From Peptococcaceae bacterium CEB3 (lineage in GTDB: Bacteria; Bacillota; Desulfitobacteriia; Desulfitobacteriales; Desulfitobacteriaceae): a stretch of DNA of 64,000 nucleotides. Positions 33,428-42,493 of this stretch are shown in pieces. Numbering within the stretch: the first letter of the stretch is position 1; every line of letters starts with the position of its first letter. A program made the position numbers and the translations under genes. The DNA lies in the NCBI GenBank assembly GCA_001029295.1, contig LDXJ01000063.1:1-64000 (forward strand), given 5' to 3'. Below the pieces are notes generated by a model. The model was not told where the DNA came from. It saw only the letters and a list, made by a program, of their open reading frames with translations, and ran no database searches.

Positions 33428-34136
33428 GGAGATAGCTAGACTTGCTGAGATGGCGGAGAGAAAACTGGGATTATTTCTGAGTGAGGAGCAAATTGCACGG
33501 TTTTCCGTTTACGCCGACATGTTGCTGGAGTGGAACACTCGCGTAAATTTGACCCGGATTACGGCCCCGGAGGATATGGTAGTGAAGCATTTTCTGGATT
33601 CTCTGGTTTTGGCGGGATACGAGTTGGGAGGTACCTTTTGTGACGTGGGGACGGGTGCCGGTTTTCCGGGCATCCCGCTGAAGATTGCTATACCGGATCT
33701 AAAAATGACATTGGTGGATTCCGCGGCAAAGAAGGTCGTTTTTTTGCGGGCGGTTTGCGCAAAGCTGAGTTTAAAAGGGGCGGAATGTTTACAGATGCGG
33801 GTGGAAGATCTTGGCCATTTGGGCGGGGCCCGGGCTGGGTTTGATAGTGCCGCTGCCAGGGGTGTGGCCGTTCTGCCGGTGGTTCTGGAGTATGTCCTTC
33901 CGCTGCTGAAACGCGGTGGTCTTTTTTTTGCCTTAAAAGGAACTCGGGCGGCGGAAGAGATAGCAATGAGCGGGAGAGCTTTAGGGCTGTTGGGAGGGGA
34001 GATTGAAGAAGTAAGGGATTTTGGCTTGGGGCCGCAGGCCGAACATCGGGCGTTGATTCTTGTGCGAAAGGTTAAGGAGACGCCGGCGGGTTATCCGCGC
34101 CGAGCGGGAATCCCCGGGAAAAAGCCGCTGCTGTAA
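33417..34136 (+). CDS. rsmG: 16S rRNA (guanine-N7) methyltransferase RsmG (GidB)
   Basis: 239 residues from TTG 33417, exactly the length of the Bacillus protein; the open frame extends 18 codons upstream inside mnmG. SAM-binding motif DVGTGAGFPGIPLKI (about 73-87) and the conserved VNLTRITAPEDMVVKHFLDSL. Methylates G527 of 16S rRNA. Overlaps mnmG by 11 bases. Confidence 0.95.
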   Translation: MPSEEIARLAEMAERKLGLFLSEEQIARFSVYADMLLEWNTRVNLTRITAPEDMVVKHFLDSLVLAGYELGGTFCDVGTGAGFPGIPLKIAIPDLKMTLVDSAAKKVVFLRAVCAKLSLKGAECLQMRVEDLGHLGGARAGFDSAAARGVAVLPVVLEYVLPLLKRGGLFFALKGTRAAEEIAMSGRALGLLGGEIEEVRDFGLGPQAEHRALILVRKVKETPAGYPRRAGIPGKKPLL

Positions 34137-34175
34137 AAGTCGGGCCGCTTCTGCCGAAGGAGTTCACTCGACCGG

Positions 34176-34191
34176 TCGCTCACTTGAGCGA
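34176..34191. promoter_or_regulatory. Inverted repeat upstream of parA
   Basis: TCGCTCA (34176-34182), CT, TGAGCGA (34185-34191). It lies in the 181-bp rsmG-parA spacer about 130 bp before parA; a TATAAT at 34233-34238 with no clear -35 may be the promoter. The repeat is not a parS match. Confidence 0.4.
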
Positions 34192-34317
34192 TCGCGGCGC
34201 TTGTTGAGCTTTCTTTATGTGGCGGGAGAGTATATAATTTAGGAGGGTTGAGGTCGACGATGGAGTGGGGCGTCGGACGCGGGTGTTCGCTCAACTCCAT
34301 GGGGGAGGGTGCGCAGT

Positions 34318-35079
34318 TTGGCAAAGGTGATAGCAATTGCGAATCAGAAAGGAGGAGTCGCCAAGACGACCACCGCCATTAATTTGGGGGCGAGTTTGGC
34401 GGAGGTCGGGGAAAGGGTTCTGTTGGTCGATTTGGATCCCCAGGGGAACGCAACCAGCGGGTTGGGTGTGTCCAAGGGAAAGTTGACGCATTGTGTATAT
34501 GATGTTTTGATCAACGAGGTGGCGCTGGAACGGGTGATTTTGAAGACGGACGTCAAGAACTTGAGGCTGGTTCCGGCCAGGATTGAGTTGGCGGGGGCGG
34601 AGATTGAACTGGTTTCCTTGATGTCCAGAGAGTCGCGTTTGCGGGCGGCGCTGCTGAAGGCCCGAAAGGAGTACGATTTCATACTAATTGATTGTCCTCC
34701 TTCCTTGGGTTTGTTGACGTTGAACGCTTTAACGGCCGCTGACTACGTTTTGATTCCGGTCCAATGTGAGTATTATGCTCTGGAGGGTTTATCACTTTTG
34801 ATGAATACGTTGAACCGGGTCACGAAGCACCTGAATCCCCATCTGACAGTTCTGGGGGCGCTTTTAACAATGTTTGACGGGCGTACTAACTTGGCGATTC
34901 AAGTGGTGGAGGAAGTGAAGCGGTTTTTTGGGAATAAGGTTTTTCAGACAATCGTTCCTCGAAATGTCCGTCTCGGCGAGGCTCCGAGTCATGGCAAGCC
35001 CATTGTGACTTACGATTCGCGCTCACGTGGAGCAGAAGTGTATCGGGATTTGGCCAAGGAGGTTTTGGAGCGTGTCTAA
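34318..35079 (+). CDS. parA: Chromosome partitioning ATPase ParA/Soj
   Basis: 253 residues from TTG 34318 (GGAGG nine bases upstream), giving the family N-terminus MAKVIAIANQKGGVAKTTTAINLGA with the deviant Walker A KGGVAKTT (many relatives have KGGVGKTT). DLDPQGNATSGLG and IDCPPSLGLLTLNAL are typical. Soj acts with Spo0J in origin segregation and regulates DnaA. Overlaps parB by eight bases. Confidence 0.96.
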   Translation: MAKVIAIANQKGGVAKTTTAINLGASLAEVGERVLLVDLDPQGNATSGLGVSKGKLTHCVYDVLINEVALERVILKTDVKNLRLVPARIELAGAEIELVSLMSRESRLRAALLKARKEYDFILIDCPPSLGLLTLNALTAADYVLIPVQCEYYALEGLSLLMNTLNRVTKHLNPHLTVLGALLTMFDGRTNLAIQVVEEVKRFFGNKVFQTIVPRNVRLGEAPSHGKPIVTYDSRSRGAEVYRDLAKEVLERV

Positions 35080-35923
35080 GAAAGGATTGGGGCGTGGGTT
35101 AGAGGCGTTGTTGGCGAGCAATGCGACGGATGTCGCGGGGTTAGAGGTTCGGGAGATTGCGCTGGGCGATATAAAGTCAAATCCGGACCAGCCTCGGAAG
35201 GATTTCGATCAAGATTCACTGATGGCCCTGGCTGAGTCGTTGCGGTTGCATGGTCTCTTGCAGCCTATTTTGGTACGGCCTTTGGGCGATGGCTACGGAA
35301 TCGTCGCTGGGGAGCGCAGGTTCAGGGCTGCGCAGTTGGCTGGAATGGAACGAATTAATTGCTTAGTGCTTGAGTGCAATGAGCGGGAGATGGCGGAGAA
35401 AGCTCTGGTTGAAAACTTGCAGAGAACGGACTTGTCTCCTGTAGAGGAGGGCCGTGCCTATGCTGTTTTGATGAAAGAGTACGGGTTAACTCAGGAACAG
35501 GTGGCCCAAGCCGTTGGCAAAGGAAGGGCCACTGTTGCTAACCTATTGCGCGTGATCGAGCTGCCTCCTCCGCTTGTGGGGTTGCTGCGTGAAGGGAAGT
35601 TGACTCTCGGTCATGCTAAATTGCTGTCCGGGCTGGGAGATAGTTCCATTCAGGTTTTAGTGGGCAGAAAAGCGGCTGAGGGTGGGCTGTCCGTGCGCGA
35701 GACGGAAGAGTTGATTAAGAAGGTGACGGAGGGGCGGGAGGCGAAACCTGGGAAGGGGCGCCCTTCCGAAGACTTGCTTAGGTTGGAGGAGCGGCTGCGT
35801 GCCTGCTTGCAAACAAAGGTGAAGGTTAAAGGGTCTTCGGAACGGGGCAAGATCGAAGTTGAGTTTTTTTCCGCGGACGAGTTAAACCGGCTCTTAGATC
35901 TATGGCAGGTCAATGTAGATTAG
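35072..35923 (+). CDS. parB: Chromosome partitioning protein ParB/Spo0J
   Basis: 283 residues from GTG 35072 (GGAGG nine bases upstream), starting MSKKGLGRGLEALL as in relatives. The CTP-binding ParB motif region includes NPDQPRKDF, GERRFRAAQLAG and ENLQRTDLSPVEEG; the helix-turn-helix is LTQEQVAQAVGKGRATVANLLR. It loads at parS and spreads. Four parS sites follow immediately downstream. Confidence 0.96.
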   Translation: MSKKGLGRGLEALLASNATDVAGLEVREIALGDIKSNPDQPRKDFDQDSLMALAESLRLHGLLQPILVRPLGDGYGIVAGERRFRAAQLAGMERINCLVLECNEREMAEKALVENLQRTDLSPVEEGRAYAVLMKEYGLTQEQVAQAVGKGRATVANLLRVIELPPPLVGLLREGKLTLGHAKLLSGLGDSSIQVLVGRKAAEGGLSVRETEELIKKVTEGREAKPGKGRPSEDLLRLEERLRACLQTKVKVKGSSERGKIEVEFFSADELNRLLDLWQVNVD

Positions 35924-35982
35924 GGTGTGATAGGGTTAAGGAATGTGACGCGCGGAGTCGTGCTTGTGATGGTCGGGGAAAA

Positions 35983-36106
35983 TGTTCCACGTGGAACAAT
36001 GAGACGGTCGGGGAAAAGAGTGTTCCACATGGAACAGAGAGATGATTGGAAAAAGAATGTTCCACGTGGAACAATAGATGATGACAGCACTGTTCCGCGT
36101 AGAATA
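35983..36106. promoter_or_regulatory. parS: Cluster of four parS sites
   Basis: TGTTCCACGTGGAACA at 35983-35998 and 36058-36073 are perfect palindromes; TGTTCCACATGGAACA at 36021-36036 has one central change; TGTTCCGCGTAGAATA at 36091-36106 is a degenerate fourth copy. Centre spacing is 38, 37 and 33 bp. The sites lie just after parB. Confidence 0.93.
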
Positions 36107-36122
36107 ACGAAGGAGTGGCCTC

Positions 36123-36839
36123 ATGTCCATCACAGGTATGTTTGGACCAGTAGTCAATACGCTAGCGATACTGCTGGGGGGTCTATTCGGTTTGGTTTTT
36201 GGCAGGATTTTCCCTGCACGAATGAAAAAAACAGTTATTCAGGGAATTGGTCTGTCAGTTTTACTCATTGGAGTAAACATGGCCCTGGAAACCAAAAATT
36301 CCTTGGTCGTTATCGCCAGTCTCGTACTCGGCGGTCTCGCGGGAGAATGGATAAACATTGAGCTGAGGCTGGAGCAGTTGGGGACCTGGTTCGAGCGTAA
36401 ACTTTCACATGTTCGCGGGAGCGGCAATTTTAGTAAGGCTTTTGTCAGCACCAGCTTGATCTATTGCGTGGGTGCCATGGCTATCATGGGATCTTTGGAA
36501 AGTGGACTCAAGGGCAACAACAGCATACTCTACGCAAAATCGCTGTTGGACGGAATTTCGGCGCTAGTGTTTGCTTCTTCTATGGGAATCGGAGTTCTGG
36601 CGGCTGCCCTGCCGGTACTTGTGTACGAGGGAGGATTAACTTTGCTAGCCGGGCTCTTGCAAAGCATCCTGTCCCCAGATGTGATCGCCGAAATGAGTGC
36701 GACCGGAGGGTTGCTCATTCTGGGCATCGGCTTCAATATTCTCGAAATCAAAGCGATAAAAGTGGGCAACCTATTGCCGGGGATTTTCTTCAGCATACCT
36801 TTGACAATATGGTTTACTCACTTACACCTGGGCGCGTAA
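36123..36839 (+). CDS. DUF554 family membrane protein
   Basis: 238 residues with about six to seven hydrophobic segments, glycine-rich (VNTLAILLGGLFGLVFG, SLVLGGLAGEWINIE, GGLLILGIGFNILEIK). Matches the YqgA-like DUF554 family of unknown function, frequently found directly after parB in Clostridia. ATG with AGGAG upstream; the parS cluster lies in its leader. Confidence 0.85.
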   Translation: MSITGMFGPVVNTLAILLGGLFGLVFGRIFPARMKKTVIQGIGLSVLLIGVNMALETKNSLVVIASLVLGGLAGEWINIELRLEQLGTWFERKLSHVRGSGNFSKAFVSTSLIYCVGAMAIMGSLESGLKGNNSILYAKSLLDGISALVFASSMGIGVLAAALPVLVYEGGLTLLAGLLQSILSPDVIAEMSATGGLLILGIGFNILEIKAIKVGNLLPGIFFSIPLTIWFTHLHLGA

Positions 36840-36864
36840 TGAGCCCTTGTGGAAGGAGAAGAAC

Positions 36865-37368
36865 GTGACTACCTTAACCAGCGTAACCATTCCGGCGTGG
36901 TGGGCTCTGGCCGCTCTCGCCATCATGATTCTTATTATGTGGATTCCAACCGCAAGACTGGCAAATAAACTGAAAAAATTCCAGGCCGCGCACAAAGCTC
37001 TCCTGATTTCCTTATCCGGGGTTAATCTGGACGAGCTCCTCAACGAATACTCAACCAAGGCGGAAACACTGGAAAGCAACATGAAAGATACGCGCTTGCG
37101 TCTTGCAAGGGCCGAGGAAAGACAGAGAAGCGGGATGGATAAAGCGGCACTGGTCCGCTTCAATGCCTTCCCCAATATGGGAAGCGATTTAAGCTTCTCC
37201 CTGGCCTTACTCAATGAGGAAGGATCGGGGCTCGTTCTCTCCTCTATAAACAGCAGGGACGAGTCAAGAGTCTACGCGAAGCCGTTAGTGCAGGGTGAAT
37301 CGCGCTACCCTCTGATCGGAGAAGAAAGAGAAGCGATCGCAAAGGCCCTTGGCACTACAGCGCGCTAG
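36865..37368 (+). CDS. DUF4446 family protein
   Basis: 167 residues from a GTG at 36865 (AAGGAG six bases upstream); the frame starts six codons earlier at a TTG. One N-terminal membrane helix (WWALAALAIMILIMWIP), a coiled-coil-prone region (residues 60-95), and a globular C-terminal domain LVRFNAFPNMGSDLSFSLALLNEEGSG typical of DUF4446. This gene commonly follows parB in Clostridia; its function is unknown. Confidence 0.85.
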   Translation: MTTLTSVTIPAWWALAALAIMILIMWIPTARLANKLKKFQAAHKALLISLSGVNLDELLNEYSTKAETLESNMKDTRLRLARAEERQRSGMDKAALVRFNAFPNMGSDLSFSLALLNEEGSGLVLSSINSRDESRVYAKPLVQGESRYPLIGEEREAIAKALGTTAR

Positions 37369-37438
37369 CCGATCGCGCCAAAGCTTGGCACTTGCAAGAT
37401 AACCTTGCCAAACCTCGTTTTACTGTTTTCCGCAGAAA

Positions 37439-38047
37439 TTAACCGTCCGAGACAAATGCCGCCGCGGACACAGCAGCCGCACTCACCTCCGCCTGCAGGT
37501 AGGCGTTAACAATCAATTCACTGATGCGTTCGGACATATGCCAAACAAGGTTGAGCCGGGTGTTCTGCAGGACCATATACTCCATAAAACCCCCGACATT
37601 GACAATTCCCGTTATATTTACGTCGCCCACGGCGGGTAAATCTTTATGAACTCCGGCTCCCGGCCGCAGGGGACCGTCGGCTAGAGTGACGCATCCGACA
37701 GAATCGAGCCGGCCCAACGAAGCGTCAATGGCGACTATATAGGGGTTGAGAAGGGAACTCCTGATGGACGCGATCTTCTCGGTCAGATTCGTGGCATGAA
37801 CAGGCTCATCCAGGGTCCCCCAGACATGTAACCGCGGCAGACCTGCTCGCAGCAGTTGGGTACCTATCAGGGGCCCAAGCGCGTCGCCGGTTGAACGGTC
37901 TGTCCCGATACAAAGAACCAGAAAGGGACGGCGTCCGGCCTTTTGAAAGAACTCAACTAAACGCAGTTTCAGTCTCTGCCTTCCCTCAAGGTCATCAATA
38001 TGTGCTTTAACTTTTTCTGTTTCGGCAAAGATGGAAAGTATGCTCAA
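37439..38047 (-). CDS. yyaC: Sporulation protein YyaC family (DUF1256)
   Basis: 202 residues, TTG start. The family motif LVLCIGTDRSTGDALGPLIGTQL (about residues 43-65) with the acidic/serine pattern shared with germination protease and hydrogenase maturation peptidase folds, then VHATNLTEKI, AIDASLGR and GDVNITGIVNVGGFMEY. YyaC is conserved in endospore formers beside parB; its precise role is not established. Confidence 0.88.
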   Translation of the reverse strand: MSILSIFAETEKVKAHIDDLEGRQRLKLRLVEFFQKAGRRPFLVLCIGTDRSTGDALGPLIGTQLLRAGLPRLHVWGTLDEPVHATNLTEKIASIRSSLLNPYIVAIDASLGRLDSVGCVTLADGPLRPGAGVHKDLPAVGDVNITGIVNVGGFMEYMVLQNTRLNLVWHMSERISELIVNAYLQAEVSAAAVSAAAFVSDG

Positions 38048-38161
38048 ACTTGGCGCAACTCCCTGTTAAAAAATCCAGTCTCTTAGAATATTTCCAATCT
38101 GCGGTTTCTTTATGCATGAGCTGCTTTAACCCGCCATAAGGATGGGTGAAGGGGGTGGCAC

Positions 38162-39193
38162 ATGCATAAGCGCACGACTTTCCAGGTGGCTGCGACTTAC
38201 GTGGGTGCGGTCATGGGGGCAGGATTTGCTTCCGGACAAGAGATCCAGCAGTTTTTTGTCAGGTTTGGACGTTGGGGATTAGTTGGAATTGCCATCAGCG
38301 CCCTGCTGTTTGCCCTTCTCGGTTGGGTAATGATCGACCTGCAAGAGCGTTGGCGGGTGGCGGATTATACCGTCTTCTTTCAAGGTCTCTTCGGGCAGAG
38401 ACTGGGCCGAGTTTTGGATTGGCTGGTCAGTGCTCTGCTCCTGGTCGGCATGGTTGCCATGGTCTCCGCGGGGGGAGCCCTCTTTTACGAATTCTTTGGG
38501 CAGCCCCGCTGGCTCGGGGTGGTTTTGACCGCGGGATTAATGGTCCTCGCGCTTTGGTTCAGGGGAGAAGGAGTCCTCTGGATTAACAGCGCCTTGATCC
38601 CCTTGAAGTTCCTCTTCTGCTTGGGCATTGGACTTGCGGCCGCCTTCTTTGCCCACCCCGGGGAAGGAGAGGGATTGCCGGTTCATCAATCCCACCTCGT
38701 TAACCACTGGCTTCTCTCGGGGGTACTCTATGTCTCTTTCAACCTAACTTTGGCCATGGTCGTCTTTGCTTCATTGGGTAAAGAGGTGCGGCAGAGGGGA
38801 GCCCGCACTGGGGCTGCCGTGGGAGGGATCGCGCTGGGCGCCTTTGCCTGGGTTATCGGAGCTGCCCTTTTGCGCTTTCCGGAAGTCAACGGTTTAGAAA
38901 TACCCATGGTCGCCGTCGCCGGCAAACTGGGAGACTGGCCAGCCTTTTTCTATGCCGGGGTTTTATGGCTGGCTCTGACGACAGCCGCTATCGGCAACGC
39001 TTTCAGTCTGACCAGCAGAATGGTCGCCACGGGCCGGGTCAGCTACGCCGCGGCGCTGACTCTTCTGGTAGCCGTAAGTGCGGCCTTTGCCGGAGTGAAG
39101 TTTTCCCACTTTGTCGGATTTGTCTATCCCCTCTTCGGCTATATCGGCTTGGCCGTTCTTCCTGCGCTGATCTATCGTTGGCTTAAATCGTGA
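38162..39193 (+). CDS. YkvI family membrane protein
   Basis: 343 residues with about ten hydrophobic segments. The N-terminus TYVGAVMGAGFASGQEIQQFF carries the glycine-rich unwound-helix motif of APC/LeuT-fold transporters and matches YkvI-type proteins, whose substrate is unknown. No partner gene. Confidence 0.82.
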   Translation: MHKRTTFQVAATYVGAVMGAGFASGQEIQQFFVRFGRWGLVGIAISALLFALLGWVMIDLQERWRVADYTVFFQGLFGQRLGRVLDWLVSALLLVGMVAMVSAGGALFYEFFGQPRWLGVVLTAGLMVLALWFRGEGVLWINSALIPLKFLFCLGIGLAAAFFAHPGEGEGLPVHQSHLVNHWLLSGVLYVSFNLTLAMVVFASLGKEVRQRGARTGAAVGGIALGAFAWVIGAALLRFPEVNGLEIPMVAVAGKLGDWPAFFYAGVLWLALTTAAIGNAFSLTSRMVATGRVSYAAALTLLVAVSAAFAGVKFSHFVGFVYPLFGYIGLAVLPALIYRWLKS

Positions 39194-39245
39194 AAATCAG
39201 TTACACTTAAACATAAGAGACGACGTAAGGACTCAGGGGGTAGTT

Positions 39246-41141
39246 ATGGAGAAGAGACATTATCTGATCGGTACAGCCGGCCATGTTGACCACGGGAAGA
39301 CCGAACTGATTCGGGCCCTTTCCGGTATGAACACGGACCGCCTTAAAGAAGAACAACAACGGGGCATTTCCATTGAACTGGGCTTTGCCCATGCGGTTCT
39401 GCCGAGCGGCAGGGAAATTGGGATTGTCGATGTACCCGGACATGAACGTTTCGTCCGGCAAATGCTGGCCGGTGCGGCCGGCATGGACATCGTTCTTCTC
39501 GTCATCGCCGCGGATGAAGGAACAATGCCCCAAACTAGAGAGCATTTGGATATTCTCACACTGCTGGGGATAGAGTGCGGAATTGTGGTGCTCAACAAGA
39601 TAGACCTGGTCGACGAAGAATGGCTTGAACTTATGAAGGAAGAAGTTCGCGAGGATTTGAAAGACAGCGTGTTTGCCGGTTCCCCGCTGTGCTGCGTTTC
39701 GGCCCAGACAGGTGAAGGGATTGCCGACCTAAAAGAGGAAATCGATCGAATACTGGACGAAGCGGTAAGCAAAAACTCGAACGGACCCGTGCGGCTGCCT
39801 CTGGATCGAGTCTTCAGCATTCAGGGGTTTGGTACGGTGGCAACGGGCACACTCTACAGCGGAACCCTCAAGCTCGGACAAGACGTGGTGATTGAACCGG
39901 TTCACCGTACCAGCAAAGTGCGCTCCCTGCAAGTGCACGGCCTGAAGGTGGAGCAAGCGGTGGCGGGGCAAAGGGTAGCCGTGAACCTGGCGGGGCTGGA
40001 AGTGGCGGAGGTGGCCAAAGGGGCGGTCTTGGCCACACCCGGCTCCTTCTCCGCGGGAACGATCCTCGATACTAAGGTCCAGGCCCTGGCTTCGACCGGG
40101 AAATCGATCGTGCAAAGGCAACGCCTCCGCTTTCATTTGGGGACGGCGGAGGTCCTGGGTAGAATTCACCTTTTGGACCGTGACGAACTTAACCCCGGCG
40201 ACGAAGGGTATGCCCAGATTCTCCTCGAATCTCCGGTTCTGGCCGCCGCGGGAGACCGCTTTGTCCTGCGCTTCTATTCTCCGGCCCGTACCATTGCGGG
40301 CGGCAAAGTGCTGGCAGTTTCCCAATACAAGCACAAACGCTACAAAGACGCCGAGCTCTCCCGCCTGCGCCTTATGGACCAAGGGAACCCTCTCGATCTA
40401 TTGGAGCGAGAGCTCAACGAGCCGAGAACCTCCGCCGATTTGAGCGTGCGTTTCCATCTGGCGCCCGCAGAGATTGGCGATCTGCTTGAGAGCCTGAGAG
40501 AGCAAGAACGCTTGGAGGAATCGGAAGTGAACGGCCAAGCCCTATACTGGTCCAAGGCCGCCGCCTCTGCTTGGCATACGCTGCTGACGGAAACAGTGGA
40601 CCGTTATGTCAGTTCCTTTCCCCTGCGCCGGGGTATGGGCCGGGAGGAGTTAAAAACCCGACTGGGGGTGACCTGGAACCATCTCATCTGGCAGTCAATC
40701 CTGGAAGAAGGGGCTGCGCAAGGGCTCTACCGCTTCTCCGGTGGGAAAGTATTACCGCGGGAAGACACGCCCCTGCCAGTCGAGCTGGAAAGGCGGCTTG
40801 CCTGTCTCAGTGGGCGCTGGCTCAAAGCGGGCCTCGCGCCGCCGGACTTGGAGTCAGCGGCGGAGGCATGTGAAATTCGCCCTCAAGACGCGGCGGAATA
40901 TGCCCAGTTTCTCTGTGAGTCCGGGAAGTGGACACTGGCAAACGGAGTGTATTTTGCCACAGCGGCTCTGGAAGAGGCGGAAACTACCTTGACCAAGCAC
41001 CTCAAAGAACACAGCGAGGTCAGCGTGGGGGAGGTTCGGGAACTCTGGCAAATCTCACGCAAGTATGCGGTTCCTCTCCTGGAATACTTTGACCAGAAAC
41101 ACGTGACCCGTCGTCAGGGAGACAAACGCACGGCCTACTGA
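39246..41141 (+). CDS. selB: Selenocysteine-specific translation elongation factor SelB
   Basis: 631 residues. The EF-Tu-like part has GHVDHGKTELIRAL, RGISIELGF, DVPGHERF and NKIDL; then beta-barrel domains, and a C-terminal run of winged helices (from about residue 390) ending FDQKHVTRRQGDKRTAY, which binds SECIS hairpins. SelB delivers Sec-tRNA to UGA codons. No selA neighbours it, but selC is in the window at 51187. GGGGG ribosome-site-like sequence lies near the ATG. Confidence 0.95.
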   Translation: MEKRHYLIGTAGHVDHGKTELIRALSGMNTDRLKEEQQRGISIELGFAHAVLPSGREIGIVDVPGHERFVRQMLAGAAGMDIVLLVIAADEGTMPQTREHLDILTLLGIECGIVVLNKIDLVDEEWLELMKEEVREDLKDSVFAGSPLCCVSAQTGEGIADLKEEIDRILDEAVSKNSNGPVRLPLDRVFSIQGFGTVATGTLYSGTLKLGQDVVIEPVHRTSKVRSLQVHGLKVEQAVAGQRVAVNLAGLEVAEVAKGAVLATPGSFSAGTILDTKVQALASTGKSIVQRQRLRFHLGTAEVLGRIHLLDRDELNPGDEGYAQILLESPVLAAAGDRFVLRFYSPARTIAGGKVLAVSQYKHKRYKDAELSRLRLMDQGNPLDLLERELNEPRTSADLSVRFHLAPAEIGDLLESLREQERLEESEVNGQALYWSKAAASAWHTLLTETVDRYVSSFPLRRGMGREELKTRLGVTWNHLIWQSILEEGAAQGLYRFSGGKVLPREDTPLPVELERRLACLSGRWLKAGLAPPDLESAAEACEIRPQDAAEYAQFLCESGKWTLANGVYFATAALEEAETTLTKHLKEHSEVSVGEVRELWQISRKYAVPLLEYFDQKHVTRRQGDKRTAY

Positions 41142-41197
41142 CCCGCGACAAAAGAACTCCGCCCGCGCACCACAGATTTTGTCTGTTTTAACCGGCA

Positions 41198-41236
41198 AGA
41201 AAAACCCGACGCCGAGACGGCGTCGGGTTTTTCTTA
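41198..41236. terminator. Bidirectional terminator between selB and the BAX-inhibitor-like gene
   Basis: AAGAAAAACCCGACGCC and GGCGTCGGGTTTTTCTT are perfectly complementary around GAGAC. A-rich and T-rich flanks on both sides make it an intrinsic terminator for both converging genes. Confidence 0.92.
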
Positions 41237-41323
41237 GCGATCCGAGGGTACACGGAACGACAGCCAAGTGATGGCCTTGGATCAAGCCGGATTAAGCCAA
41301 GGCCGATGTTCCTCTTCCTGTGT

Positions 41324-42049
41324 CTAACGCCTCCTCAAGCCGCCTCCACCGCCTAAGAGCAAGAAAATATTGAGGATGAAGGAAAAGAGGTTGACGAAGT
41401 CCAAAAAGATGCTAAGAGTAATCAAAACAGCATTGTCGGCCGAGCTGTACTTAACCCGCTGAAAATCAAGGGCCGTAAGCAAACTGAAAAGAATGGCTCC
41501 CCCAATCCCGATTAACAAGCCGAACGGGCTCATGAAACTGCTGAAGAATACGGAGAGGATCATCACCCCGAGAAGCGCTATTAAGCCGATGAAAAGCGCT
41601 TTGGCCATGACGCTCAAATTGCGCCTGGTCACGAGCCCGTAAAGGCCAAAAGCTCCGAAGACTACGAACGTGACCAAAGCGGCCTGAATCAGGACCAAAC
41701 GCCCGGCGGAACTTGCTGTTAACATCTGCACCAAGGGGCTCAGCACGGCTCCCGCGCAAGCGGCAAAGAGCAAAGACAAGGCACCCGTCAAACCGGCCGC
41801 GGGATCCTGCTGGCGTACAAGATCGCGCCGATTCGTCAAGGGAATGACAAAGAGCAGGACGAATTCCAAAATGACAGCCGGCATGAAATACTGAGGGGGA
41901 ACGAGGAAAGCCCCGGCGGCCATGGCCAGGAACATAAAGGATAAAAGCCCCATTACCTGAGTGAGAGACACCGGCCTCTCTCGCTTGACATCCACAATAT
42001 TGTCAGGCGGGTAATAGTTGGAACGAGAAGAAAAATCGTTATATGGCAT
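41324..42049 (-). CDS. BAX inhibitor-1/YccA-like membrane protein
   Basis: 241 residues with seven hydrophobic segments after a soluble, asparagine/tyrosine-rich N-terminus (YNDFSSRSNYYPPDN). The last segments LDFVNLFSFILNIFLLLGGG and an aspartate-bearing helix ALDFQRVKYSS match the BI-1 (TMBIM) family, whose bacterial members are pH-sensitive calcium-leak channels. Physiological role here is unknown. A string of glycines and arginines ends the protein. Confidence 0.85.
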   Translation of the reverse strand: MPYNDFSSRSNYYPPDNIVDVKRERPVSLTQVMGLLSFMFLAMAAGAFLVPPQYFMPAVILEFVLLFVIPLTNRRDLVRQQDPAAGLTGALSLLFAACAGAVLSPLVQMLTASSAGRLVLIQAALVTFVVFGAFGLYGLVTRRNLSVMAKALFIGLIALLGVMILSVFFSSFMSPFGLLIGIGGAILFSLLTALDFQRVKYSSADNAVLITLSIFLDFVNLFSFILNIFLLLGGGGGLRRR

Positions 42050-42293
42050 CTTTTTTCACCCTTTCTAACTAAATGCGTCTTGACATATTATAACACACTG
42101 GTCCTGCCGGTACACTATGTTGCTTTTGGCCTTATTATATACGTCAGATGTGAAAATTCATTGAAGTTTAAGCGAGTTTTCTGTTAAACGGCGGGAAGGT
42201 TCGATATCCGGAAGAGGAAATGACGCGGCTGGATTGACTGGACGGCCGAAAATGTTCAGCTTACGAAAGACAGTCCTAAGACAGAATACTGCG

Positions 42294-42322
42294 TTGACAC
42301 CCTGCTATAGAAAATATAAAAT
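42294..42322 (+). promoter_or_regulatory. Promoter of the liv operon
   Basis: TTGACA (42294-42299), 17-bp spacer, TAAAAT (42317-42322). In the 444-bp spacer 42050-42493; no gene is seen there. Confidence 0.65.
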
Positions 42323-42329
42323 GTGGTTA

Positions 42330-42353
42330 AAATTAGAAGACTCATTCTAATTT
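42330..42353. promoter_or_regulatory. Inverted repeat at the liv transcript start
   Basis: AAATTAGAA (42330-42338), GACTCA, TTCTAATTT (42345-42353): a perfect 9-bp inverted repeat starting at the predicted +1. It could be a repressor operator or a 5' hairpin. A second palindrome CAAAGGGGCCTTTG follows at 42361-42374. Confidence 0.5.
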
Positions 42354-42493
42354 GGAAGTCAAAGGGGCCTTTGTCAAATGTAGCAGTTTTTGGCGGAGAC
42401 CCCACTATTATGTAAGAGAGGGGGAATCAGGGGAGAAAATACGGCGCTGGGATTTGTTCGGGTGAGAGTTACAAAGGAGGGGAAAGAAAAGAC

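Noticed and set aside
41142-41323. selC next to selB
   Set aside because: No tRNA fold is present in this spacer, only a terminator; the true selC is at 51187.
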